A stretch of DNA of 64,000 nucleotides from Burkholderiaceae bacterium (lineage in GTDB: Bacteria > Pseudomonadota > Gammaproteobacteria > Burkholderiales > Burkholderiaceae_C), in contig JACKLN010000012.1 in NCBI GenBank assembly GCA_024235855.1, positions 1 through 64,000 on the forward strand. Direction: 5' to 3'. Below are positions 43,889 to 51,571 of this stretch, in pieces. How positions within the stretch are numbered: position 1 is the first letter of the stretch; the number at the start of each line of letters is the position of its first letter. The position numbers and the translations under genes were made by a program. The notes beneath the pieces were generated by a model. That model was given only the letters and a program-made list of their open reading frames with translations, did no database searches and was not told where the DNA came from.

Positions 43889-44731
43889 ATGAACGACATC
43901 CTTCAACGCTACACCGAACAACTGCCCGCCCTGCTGATCGCCTGGGGTGGCAACCTCGCCGGCGCGCTGATCACGCTGGTCATCGGCTTCACGATCGCCG
44001 GCTGGGCCGGTCGCCTGGTTCGCAAGGCGCTGGGCCGCTCCGACAAGATCGACCCGGTCTTCCACCCGCTGGCCGGCAAGATCGTGCGCCTGGTCATCAT
44101 GGCCTTCACGGTGATTGCCGTGCTCGGCCGCTTCGGGGTGGAGACCGCGAGCCTGATCGCCGCCGTCGGTGCCGCCGGCCTGGCCATCGGCCTGGCCCTG
44201 CAGGGCACGCTGAGCAACGTGGCCGCCGGCGTGATGATCCTGCTGCTGCGGCCGTTCAAGATCGGCGATGCGGTCAACATCGGCGGCAATGTCTATGTGA
44301 TCGACAGCATCGGCTTCTTCGCCTGCCGCGCCCACCTGCCCGACGGCCCCAAGGCCTTCATCCCGAACGCCGAGATCTGGGGCAAGACGCTGGTCAACCT
44401 GTCGGAGACCGACCAGGACCTGCGCCGCATCGACCAGACCTACGGCATCGCCTACGGCGACGACATCGACACCGCCATCGCCATCCTCTCCCGCGTGGTG
44501 GCGGCCGACGCCCGCGTGCGCGCCGACCCGGCGCCGTTGATCAAGGTGCAGGCCCTCGCCGACAGCTCGGTGAACATCCTGCTGCGCGTGTGGACCGCGC
44601 GCGCCGACTGGTGGGACACCCAGCTGGACCTGCTGAAGGCCGCCAAGCAGCAACTGGAGGCCGGCGGCATCACGATCCCGTTCCCGCAACGGGAGCTGCA
44701 CGTGATCGGTGCGCCGGCGCTGAAGGCCTGA
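43889..44731 (+). CDS. mscS: Small-conductance mechanosensitive channel MscS
   Basis: A 280-residue channel of the same size as E. coli MscS (286). Three membrane helices occupy the first ~110 residues, with TM3 recognisable as LIAAVGAAGLAIGLALQGTL followed by SNVAAGVMILLLRPF at the pore-to-beta-domain junction. The cytoplasmic vestibule follows and ends with a beta segment. It opens with membrane tension to release solutes during osmotic down-shock. A TAAGCT hexamer lies just upstream of the ATG at 43889, so the transcript leader may be very short. Its 3' end faces the MHYT gene across 3 bases. Confidence 0.92.
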   Translation: MNDILQRYTEQLPALLIAWGGNLAGALITLVIGFTIAGWAGRLVRKALGRSDKIDPVFHPLAGKIVRLVIMAFTVIAVLGRFGVETASLIAAVGAAGLAIGLALQGTLSNVAAGVMILLLRPFKIGDAVNIGGNVYVIDSIGFFACRAHLPDGPKAFIPNAEIWGKTLVNLSETDQDLRRIDQTYGIAYGDDIDTAIAILSRVVAADARVRADPAPLIKVQALADSSVNILLRVWTARADWWDTQLDLLKAAKQQLEAGGITIPFPQRELHVIGAPALKA

Positions 44732-44734
44732 GCG

Positions 44735-45484
44735 TCAGCGCACCGCGGCTGCGCGCGTGAAGCGCTGCACCATCAGGTCGGCGGCGATGACCACCGCCGC
44801 GCTCAGCGCTACGGCCACCACCAGCATCGCCAGTTCGTCGCCGTAGAGCAGGCCGGGGATCTTGGCGGCGCGGTCGGCCGTGGTGCAGACCACGTCGGCT
44901 GCGGCCATGCCGGTGTAGTGCATGGTGCACACGGCCGCGGCCATCACCAGTGCCGATGCCGTGCGAGGGATGCGCTGCCCGGGCCCGAAGGCCAGCCACA
45001 GCGCCGCGGTGGCCGCCACCACGGCGATGCCGACGGCCAGCGCCACCAGGCCGGCGTCCCATTGCAGGAAGCCGCCGAAGCGCACCGAGGCCATGCCGAT
45101 GAAGTGCATCGCCGCCACGCCCAGGCCGGCCAGCGGGCCGGCCACGAGCACGCGGCGGGCAGTGAACGACCCAGCGGCCATGTAGCCCAACGCAAGGGCC
45201 GAGACGCCGACGGCGATCAGCAGCGACAGCAGCGTCTCGCCCAGCCGGTAGCCCAGCGCCAGACCGGCGTCCCAGGCCAGCATGCCCAGGAAGTGCATCG
45301 ACCAGATGCCCACGCCACCCAGCGCCACACCGGCCAGCAGCGCATTGAGGCGGCTGACGCGGCCGCGTCGGTCGCGCATGAAGCGCGCGGCGGTGAGCGC
45401 CACGTACGCCCCCAGGGCGGAGACCACGAACGAAGCCACGACGAGCCAGTTCACGTAGGTGGTGGGGAGGATTTCGGGCGTCAT
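44735..45484 (-). CDS. Stand-alone MHYT-domain membrane sensor protein
   Basis: A 249-residue inner-membrane protein with seven predicted helices. Three MHYT-type motifs are visible: MHFLGM, MHFIGM and MHYTGM, each with the conserved Met-His thought to bind copper and sense oxygen, NO or CO. Unlike most MHYT proteins, it has no GGDEF, EAL or kinase output domain attached; the chain ends ~15 residues after the last helix. Start ATG 45484. The 186-base gap upstream separates it from the EamA gene. It may regulate another protein by direct contact; the partner is not identifiable here. Confidence 0.88.
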   Translation of the reverse strand: MTPEILPTTYVNWLVVASFVVSALGAYVALTAARFMRDRRGRVSRLNALLAGVALGGVGIWSMHFLGMLAWDAGLALGYRLGETLLSLLIAVGVSALALGYMAAGSFTARRVLVAGPLAGLGVAAMHFIGMASVRFGGFLQWDAGLVALAVGIAVVAATAALWLAFGPGQRIPRTASALVMAAAVCTMHYTGMAAADVVCTTADRAAKIPGLLYGDELAMLVVAVALSAAVVIAADLMVQRFTRAAAVR

Positions 45485-45670
45485 GGAGGTCCGTGCACAA
45501 GCCAGTGAAGCGCCGCATTGCAACGGCGCGGGCGGCGCGCCGTGCTGGGGGCAGCACAAGTCCCGCGATGACCCGGGGGCTTGCGTGCAAAGGCCTCGCC
45601 AAGACCCTCAGAAAGCGGCAGCGCCGAACCCGAAGTCAGCGCTTCGCGCAGTTGTGCCAGGCGACAAGCC

Positions 45671-46552
45671 TCACGCCGACGCCAGCAGCGCCACCCCACC
45701 GGCAATGCAGGCCGCCCCGGCCAGGCGCAGCCAGCGGTCGCCCTCGCCCAGCAGGCGGCCGCCGATGAGCGCGGCGAAGAGCAGCGACACCTCGCGCGCC
45801 GGCGACACCAGCGACATCGGCGCCATCGTCAGCGCGTACAGCACCATCACGTAGCCGATGGGCGCGAGCACCGCGCCCACCAGGGCGTAGCGCCACTGCG
45901 CGCGGCACACGGCCTGCTGGCCGGTGGCGTCCTGCCGCCAGCGCCCCACCTCACCCGGCAGCAGGAACGGCAGGCGCAGCAGGTTGGTCAGCCAGTCCAG
46001 CAGGATGGGCGAGATCAGCATCACCTTGACCGCGTAGCCGTCCAGCACCGAGTAGCCGGCGATGAACAGCCCGGTGAGCCCGCCCCAGCGCAGCCCGGCG
46101 CGCAGGCGAGCGTCGGCGGAGGTCCGCAGCAGGCGCGGCCCGCCGGCCAGCACGAAGACGCCGCCGCACACCGCCGCCACGCCCAGCGCGCCCAGCCAGC
46201 CCGGCCTTTCGCCCAGCAGCGCCACGGCCACCACCACCGTGATCAGCGGCCCGGTGCCGCGCGCCACCGGGTAGACCACGGTGAGGTCGGCCTCGCGGTA
46301 GCCGGTGAGCAGGCAGCGGTAGTAGCCCAGGTGCACCAGCGTGGTGGCGAGCACGAAGCCCCACTGCGCCGCGGTCAGCGCCCAGAGTTCGTGCCAGCAC
46401 AGCACCAGCGCCAGCGGTGCCCACAGCACGCCCACCATCAGCGCGCCCATGACCATGAAGCTGTCGCCGCCACCGGCCTTCTTGGCGGCGATGTTCCAGG
46501 TGGCGTGCAGCAGCGCGGCACACAGCACAAGGGCCAGGGCGGTGGTGGACAT
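45671..46552 (-). CDS. EamA/DMT family transporter
   Basis: A 293-residue inner-membrane protein of the drug/metabolite transporter superfamily, with 10 helices in two repeated halves (LHATWNIAAKKAGGG in the first, and the VVYPVARGTGPLITV region). Such carriers export amino acids, nucleosides or other metabolites. The substrate cannot be told. ATG 46552 faces the divergent asparaginase gene across 43 bases, and an asparagine/aspartate-related export role would be a guess. No signal peptide or extra domain. Confidence 0.88.
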   Translation of the reverse strand: MSTTALALVLCAALLHATWNIAAKKAGGGDSFMVMGALMVGVLWAPLALVLCWHELWALTAAQWGFVLATTLVHLGYYRCLLTGYREADLTVVYPVARGTGPLITVVVAVALLGERPGWLGALGVAAVCGGVFVLAGGPRLLRTSADARLRAGLRWGGLTGLFIAGYSVLDGYAVKVMLISPILLDWLTNLLRLPFLLPGEVGRWRQDATGQQAVCRAQWRYALVGAVLAPIGYVMVLYALTMAPMSLVSPAREVSLLFAALIGGRLLGEGDRWLRLAGAACIAGGVALLASA

Positions 46553-46595
46553 CGTGCGATTCTGGGGCGGGCGGCGGGCCGCTACAGTCGCGCGC

Positions 46596-47642
46596 ATGAC
46601 AAGCAATCCGGTTCTCGTCGAGGTGCTGCGGGGCGGCGCCGTGGAGTCGCGCCACCGCGGCGCGCTGGCCGTGGTGGACGCCACGGGCACCCTGCACACC
46701 GCGCTGGGCGACATCGACCGCCCGGTGTTCCCGCGCTCGGCCGTCAAGCTGCTTCAGGCGCTGCCGCTGGTGGCCAGCGGCGCCGCCGACGCGCTGGGCC
46801 TGAACGACGCCGAACTGGCGCTGGCCTGCGCGTCCCACGGCGGCGAGCCGGAGCATGCGCAGACCGCTGCCGCCATGCTGGCCAAGGCCGGGCTGGACGT
46901 GGCGGCGCTGGAATGCGGCACGCACTGGCCTTACAACGAAGCGGCGCAGCGCGCGCTGGCGCGCGACGGCGCCACGCCCAGCGCGCTGCACAACAACTGC
47001 TCCGGCAAGCACAGCGGCTTCGTCTGCCTGGGCTGCGCGATGGACAAGTCGGGCGACGCGCGCGGCTTCCTGCGCGGCTACGTGCAGCCCGACCACCCCG
47101 TGATGCGCGAGGTGACCGCGGCGCTGCAGGCCACCACCGGGTTCGACCTCAACCAGACGGCGCGCGGCACCGACGGCTGCTCCATCCCCACCTACGCCAT
47201 CCCGCTGCGCCACCTGGCGCATGCCTTTGCCAAGGTGGCCAGCGGCCAGGGGCTGTCGCCCGACCACGCCCGTGCCGCGAAACGCCTGCGCCAGGCCATT
47301 GCCGCCGCGCCCTTCATGGTGGCCGGCAGCGGCCGGCTGGACACGCGGCTGATGGCGCACTTCGGCGAACGCCTGTGCTGCAAGGTGGGCGCCGAAGGCG
47401 TCTACTGCGCCGCCCTGCCCGAGCTGGGCCTGGGCCTGGCGATCAAGATGGACGACGGCAACACCGCCCGCGCCGCCGAGGTGGTGCTGGCCGGGCTGCT
47501 GCACACGCTGATGAAGGCCGAAGGCGGCGACGCGGCGCTGCTGCGCAGCGTGTGGGATGCGCCGCTGCGGAACTGGAACGGGATCGAGGTGGGGCGGTTG
47601 AGGGTAGCGGCCGGGCCGGGTGGCGGACGCCAGACGGGCTAG
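46596..47642 (+). CDS. Asparaginase of the Rhizobium etli (ReAV) type
   Basis: A 348-residue hydrolase of the thermolabile R. etli asparaginase family, unrelated to E. coli AnsA/AnsB. The SxxK catalytic motif is SAVK in RSAVKLLQA near residue 48. The zinc-binding cysteines and lysine appear as NNCSGKHSG and TDGCS later in the chain. It converts L-asparagine to aspartate and ammonia in the cytoplasm. The last ~15 residues (after VGRL) are unusually Gly/Arg-rich. A TACAGT -10-like hexamer precedes ATG 46596 by only ~10 bases. The next 2.8 kb downstream is a scar region of mobile-element remains. Confidence 0.88.
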   Translation: MTSNPVLVEVLRGGAVESRHRGALAVVDATGTLHTALGDIDRPVFPRSAVKLLQALPLVASGAADALGLNDAELALACASHGGEPEHAQTAAAMLAKAGLDVAALECGTHWPYNEAAQRALARDGATPSALHNNCSGKHSGFVCLGCAMDKSGDARGFLRGYVQPDHPVMREVTAALQATTGFDLNQTARGTDGCSIPTYAIPLRHLAHAFAKVASGQGLSPDHARAAKRLRQAIAAAPFMVAGSGRLDTRLMAHFGERLCCKVGAEGVYCAALPELGLGLAIKMDDGNTARAAEVVLAGLLHTLMKAEGGDAALLRSVWDAPLRNWNGIEVGRLRVAAGPGGGRQTG

Positions 47643-47889
47643 CCGCGATCAGGAACCGCAGGACCGCTCGAGCTTGCTTGCGCGCCCTTCGGGTTCGACG
47701 CCCGGCAAGCCATACACACGCTGCGCCTTCGCGAACCTGGACCCCGGCGCGACGAGCACGGTTGGGTAGGCGCGGTCAATCGGTGCTTCAGACTGGCAGC
47801 TACCGGTCGTCTTCGACGGCCGAGAGGCAGCGGACTCGCAAACCTGACATTGGCTGGCGCTCAACGTCGGCGTCAGCTGTACCTGCCCG
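47643..47889. other. Non-coding border of the mobile-element scar region
   Basis: Noticeably less GC-biased sequence with no convincing gene. A minus-strand open frame (47649-47864) has no family resemblance that I recognise. It marks the left edge of the remnants that continue to 50.45 kb. Confidence 0.4.
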
Positions 47890-48413
47890 ACCTCGCGCGC
47901 TCGACCCTTGGGCGGGGTGTGGGTCCAGGCTCAGATGCGCCAGAATCTTCTCGATCACCGGCCGCTCCAGGATGGCCGCGACGATCTTCAGTTCCCCGCC
48001 GTCGCACTTCGGGCCGTACCGAATGTCGATGTCGAACACGCGCTCGAGCAGCGGCGCCCAGCTGATGTGGCGAGTGATGGCCTGGACCGGCTCGAGTTCG
48101 CACGCTGCGGCCACAGCGGCCACAGCAGCTTCGGCGACCGGCCCGTCTTACTCGAGCGCCGCTGCGGGACTACCAGCGAGCGCAACTTGGCGTTCGGGGC
48201 CATTGCGCCGTGGAACCTGATGAGGTGCGATCTTGGCCGCGGCACCAGCGCCGCCAGCCGCTGCATGAAGTCCAGCGGACTCATCACCAAATGTGTTGCC
48301 CCTTCACACCACGGCGTCTTCACCGTTTGGCCTGCCTGCCACGCAGCGCTGAGCGGCACTCGCTCCTCCGACAGCGATGGCCGCTTGATGTAGCTGCACA
48401 GCTGTTCCAGCCA
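47890..48413 (-). pseudogene. C-terminal fragment of an IS91-like transposase
   Basis: On the minus strand one frame encodes LEQLCSYIKRPSLSEERVPL, then TPWCEGATHLVMSPLDFMQR and RLAALVPRPRSHLIRFHG, which match the IS91/ISCR-family (Y2) transposase C-terminal third. About 48120 the homology passes into another frame (SWAPLLERVFDIDIRYGPKC, then GGELKIVAAILERPVIEKIL), so at least one frameshift has occurred. The N-terminal two thirds, including the catalytic tyrosines, are missing here; a fragment of the N terminus lies at ~49605-49878 on the same strand. Not functional. Confidence 0.75.
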
Positions 48414-48418
48414 GCTAC

Positions 48419-48693
48419 GTGCTGGGTTGTCTGAAGTGCAACAAGTGCGGCGGCAGGTCCAACGCCATCGGGAAGCGGTTCGGGTGCCTGAAGGCCGCAC
48501 TCGGCTACGGTGACCAGCATGTGGTCCACGGTCTGCGGAGGACCGTGGTCACGCTGATGGAAGATGCTGGCCGGTCGGAGAACCTTGCGGCCAATATCGA
48601 GGACCACGGAAGCCCCGGATAACCTATCGCCTCGACTTGGGTGGCGCGCCCCTGCCGACGAAGGCGCTGGTGAAGGTGAAGAACGCTGTGTGA
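48419..48693 (+). pseudogene. C-terminal fragment of a tyrosine site-specific integrase, frameshifted
   Basis: The plus strand encodes RSNAIGKRFGCLKAALGYG, DQHVVHGLRRTVVTLMEDAG and SENLAANIEDHG, matching the catalytic end of a phage/ICE-type integrase with the HxxR box (HGLR) intact. After GAC CAC the frame is lost by one base; restored, it reads RITYRLDLGGAPLPTKALVKV to a TGA at 48691. The catalytic tyrosine of the usual GLYSGG is Asp here (RLDLGG). Only the last ~90 residues remain, so it is inactive. It abuts the transposase fragment at 48413. Confidence 0.75.
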
Positions 48694-48864
48694 GTGTGGG
48701 GAGGGCCTCCACGTAGCGGCTGTCCCTTTCTAGGCCCCTCGTGCAGACCATGATGCACTCGGTCTGCAGCGATGGGGCCTACTGCGAGAGCCTGCTGAAG
48801 GTGGCCTAGGCGGGGTGATACTTGGAGCAGGTCGAGGGGGGTCTTGTCGGACTCTACGTAGGGA
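48694..48864. other. Unassigned spacer in the scar region
   Basis: About 170 bases of mixed composition between the integrase remnant and the PEP-CTERM gene. A short plus frame reads MMHSVCSDGAYCESLLKVA before a stop; I cannot assign it. Confidence 0.35.
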
Positions 48865-49461
48865 CTACACGGCCGCCGCCTGAAGTCTCGACTTGGTCTG
48901 AACCCGGGATCGGCTCCGGCTATTCGCTACGGCGAGTCCAGCGAGCACTAAGCTAACGAGCGACAGGGTCGCAGGCTCCGGGACGGTCGCCACTGGGGGA
49001 TCATCGTCTGCCCGCGCCAAGAACCGAATCTCGGTTGCCCGAATCGCCCCTGTGCCTTCAAAAGAATCGGTACCAGGGCGCCCGAGCCAGCCGACGAAGT
49101 ACGGGTCCAGTCTGATTGATCCCGTAAACACCGACACCACCACGGAGAACATGCCGTCGGCTAGCAAGTCCGGTACACCTCCACCTGTCCCAAAGTAAGG
49201 GGTAGAGAAGTAGTTGTATGGCGAGACCGCGTCTAGGTGCTTATAGAGCACAGCCTGGCCTGTGAGTGGGCCCTCTAGAGCGCTGCCGGAGAAGTTGAGC
49301 GAGGTCCCGGCATAGGGCGGAGGAGGGGACGCGCCCGCGCTGGTGACATCAAAGTTAAACAGGACTACATCGCCCTCGACGACGATGATCGGAGCCGCTG
49401 ATGCGAGCCCTGACAGGAACACAGACGTCAACGCCACCCACTTGGCACACCGTGCTCGCAT
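48865..49461 (-). CDS. PEP-CTERM sorting domain-containing exported protein (low-GC, lies between mobile-element fragments)
   Basis: A 198-residue protein with a signal peptide (residues 1-22, MRARCAKWVALTSVFLSGLA), a ~130-residue beta-rich body, and a C-terminal sorting signal VPEPATLSL followed by a hydrophobic helix and the basic NSRSRSR cluster. Base composition is clearly less GC-rich and codon use less biased than in the neighbouring genes, suggesting recent arrival. It is intact while everything around it is broken: integrase and transposase fragments lie on either side. ATG 49461. Its exosortase must be encoded elsewhere. Role unknown, matrix or surface protein by family. Confidence 0.82.
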   Translation of the reverse strand: MRARCAKWVALTSVFLSGLASAAPIIVVEGDVVLFNFDVTSAGASPPPPYAGTSLNFSGSALEGPLTGQAVLYKHLDAVSPYNYFSTPYFGTGGGVPDLLADGMFSVVVSVFTGSIRLDPYFVGWLGRPGTDSFEGTGAIRATEIRFLARADDDPPVATVPEPATLSLVSLVLAGLAVANSRSRSRVQTKSRLQAAAV

Positions 49462-49604
49462 TGCTCTTCCCCCGCTACTCCGCTGGAACGTAGCCTGTTG
49501 CGCGTGATCTAGTCAAGCATCTGAACAGGGGGGTAAAGGACTCCCAAGCTCTGAGCCATGGGCTGATCAGGCTTGGCGCGCGGTCGGGTTCGAAGACAGC
49601 AGCG

Positions 49605-49878
49605 AGAGTCCGTGCGCCGGGTGCTGCACGAAGGGCAGAGCCCGCGGCGCTTGCAGCTGAAGGCCAACAGCTTGTCGTGCCTGTACTCGCCGCAGCGCAG
49701 CCTCAGGAAGCCATGCGCCAGGAACCACACTCGCGGAAGGCGTGGAAATCGTCCTTGATGTAGCGCGGCAGCTCCGATCCGGTGCTGGCTTGTGTGTAGG
49801 CGATGAAGCTAGCCGCGTGCTGCTGAACAGGCGATACAGCGTTGTCTGCTCGGGGCGGTGGCGCTCGTAATGGAGCGG
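49605..49878 (-). pseudogene. N-terminal fragment of an IS91-like transposase
   Basis: Minus-strand pieces match the zinc-finger N terminus of IS91-family transposases: LHYERHRPEQTTLYRL in one frame, then QQHAASFIAYTQASTGSELP, RYIKDDFHAFRECG and, again shifted, LLAFSCKRRGLCPSC with a CPSC zinc knuckle. At least two one-base shifts are needed. The sequence departs from the family soon after CPSC and RR. It is on the same strand as the C-terminal fragment at 47890-48413, separated by ~1.2 kb that includes the PEP-CTERM gene and the integrase remnant. Confidence 0.7.
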
Positions 49879-50451
49879 GGTGCCGTCCGCGCCGCAAGGG
49901 ACTGCCGGCCGGTTGCGTGCACGAAGGGCTCCCGATCGGGCGAGCCCGCACTGTCTCGATCCACGCTCCCTGCCTCAGTCGCCCTGAATGGTGCCCGCCG
50001 ACGTGTGCCCTTCGCCGCGGGGTCTCCTGTCGGTGATTGCGAGCGTGTGCGACCGGCAACTGCCGGGCCGCGAGATCGGGACAACGGATGTCACCTCAGG
50101 GTCGGGAGTGCCAGTACGCCACCGCAGGGAGCGGTGGTTCGAGCGTCTCGATCGGCATCGGGGCTCGCGAGGTCAGCTGCACCTAGATGAGTTGCCATTG
50201 AGCGGACGAGATCGGCACCGCGCCGATGACTGCTCCGCACCAGATACCGGGCATCGGGTCCGCAGCCGCGACAGGCAGCAACCGCTGCAAAGGCGCCGTT
50301 CGGACGGATCCGGACCTCAGTGGCCAGTCGCGCCATCATGGCTGCGGCTGTAGCGCCATGGCCCGAACGGCCAACTGCGCCCGGGTCCCGGGCTTGCCGC
50401 CGTGCGCGACCGCAACCGATGGACGCAAGCCTCACACCTCCCGCCTACTGC
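49879..50451. other. Degenerate spacer at the right edge of the scar region
   Basis: No gene with family resemblance is visible on either strand. It contains an inverted repeat (CCACCGC/GCGGTGG, 5-base spacer, at 50119-50137) that might be a remnant of an element end. Composition returns to the genome average near 50,400. Confidence 0.4.
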
Positions 50452-51543
50452 CTACCGCCCCCACACCATCACACACCCCACCTCCGGATCATCCCGCCCG
50501 CCCAGCACCCGCGCATGCAGCGCCGCCAGCCCTTCCGGCGCCGCATGTGCCACCACACGCACCCACGGCGCCGGTCCGGCCGTCACCCGCGCCAGGTGGG
50601 CGCGCCACGCTTCGGCCAGGCGCTGCTCGAAGGCCTCCGGCCCCCACTCGTCCAGGCGCTTCTTCACCTGCACCGGGGCGAAGAACAGCACCGGCCTGGG
50701 CCCCGGCAGGTCGCGCGCGCCGGCGAGCTGGTCCACGTGCGTGCCGCCCACCGAACAGCTGTAGGCCAGCGCCGGCAGGTGGGCGTGCACGCGCCGGCGC
50801 AACGCGCCGTTGCCGGCAAAGTCCACGTACACCGCCGGCGCGTCGGGTGCCAACGTCTCCAGGTCGTCGTAGGCCAGCACGCGGTGGTAGGCGCCCAGGC
50901 GTTCGCAGTAGGCGCTGTTGGCGGGCGACGTGAGGCCCACCACCTCCACGCCGCCGCGCGCGTGCAGCAGCGCCGCGGTGGCGTTGGCCGTCTTGCTGCT
51001 GGCCGACGACAGCAGCACGCGGGCGGCGCCGAAGAAGGCCTCGTCGGCCAGGAAGTCGTCGATCAGCCAGCTGGTGGTGAACAGCGGGCGCAGCAGGGCC
51101 TGCAGGTCTTCGCTGTCGCGGGTGTACAGCGGGTCCTGGTTGCAGCGCAGCAGCTGGTTGTAGACGGCGGGCAGGCTGGCGCGGTGCGCGCTGCCGTCGG
51201 CAAACCCGGCGGCGCGCAGCCGGGTGGGCGCCAGCACCGCGTGGCTGGCGCTGGGCCAGTAGCCGTACAGGCGTTCACCCACCGCCACGCCGGGGTGCAG
51301 GCTCTGCACCACGTCACCGAAGCCCCACACGGGGATGTTGCCCCAGTCGGCGTCACCGGTGGGGTAGAAGTCCCAGTAGTGCATGGCTTCGCCGAAGGCG
51401 GCGTAGGTGATGTTGTTGGCCGTGTAGGCGCAACGGTCCACGCGCACACGCACCTGGCCGTCGGCCAGCGGAGCGGCCTCGCGCTGCACGCAGCGCGTCT
51501 CGGCCAGCGCCTGCCTGCGCACCTGGAAGTGGGTCTCGCTCAT
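50452..51543 (-). CDS. DUF2855 family protein (MDR/quinone-oxidoreductase-like)
   Basis: A 363-residue protein of the DUF2855 family. The N-terminal part (VRVRVDRCAYTANNITYAAFGEAMHYWDFYP) resembles the catalytic half of medium-chain dehydrogenases, and ARVLLSSASSKTANATAALL (~residue 180) replaces the usual Rossmann glycine loop, as is typical of this family. Zinc-binding residues are absent. It is probably a cytoplasmic oxidoreductase of unknown substrate. ATG 51543. It is the third gene of a leftward run (argG, gamma-glutamyltransferase, this), 28 bases after the transferase stop. Confidence 0.82.
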   Translation of the reverse strand: MSETHFQVRRQALAETRCVQREAAPLADGQVRVRVDRCAYTANNITYAAFGEAMHYWDFYPTGDADWGNIPVWGFGDVVQSLHPGVAVGERLYGYWPSASHAVLAPTRLRAAGFADGSAHRASLPAVYNQLLRCNQDPLYTRDSEDLQALLRPLFTTSWLIDDFLADEAFFGAARVLLSSASSKTANATAALLHARGGVEVVGLTSPANSAYCERLGAYHRVLAYDDLETLAPDAPAVYVDFAGNGALRRRVHAHLPALAYSCSVGGTHVDQLAGARDLPGPRPVLFFAPVQVKKRLDEWGPEAFEQRLAEAWRAHLARVTAGPAPWVRVVAHAAPEGLAALHARVLGGRDDPEVGCVMVWGR

Positions 51544-51571
51544 CGGGGGTCTCCTGGGGTGGGGCCGTGGT

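Noticed and set aside
45485..45670. Possible small RNA in the gap between the MHYT and EamA genes
   Set aside because: No terminator hairpin with T-run or promoter pair was convincing on either strand.
50119..50137. Inverted repeat as an insertion sequence end
   Set aside because: Only 7-base arms with no matching partner end and no transposase directly attached; left as a note in the scar region.
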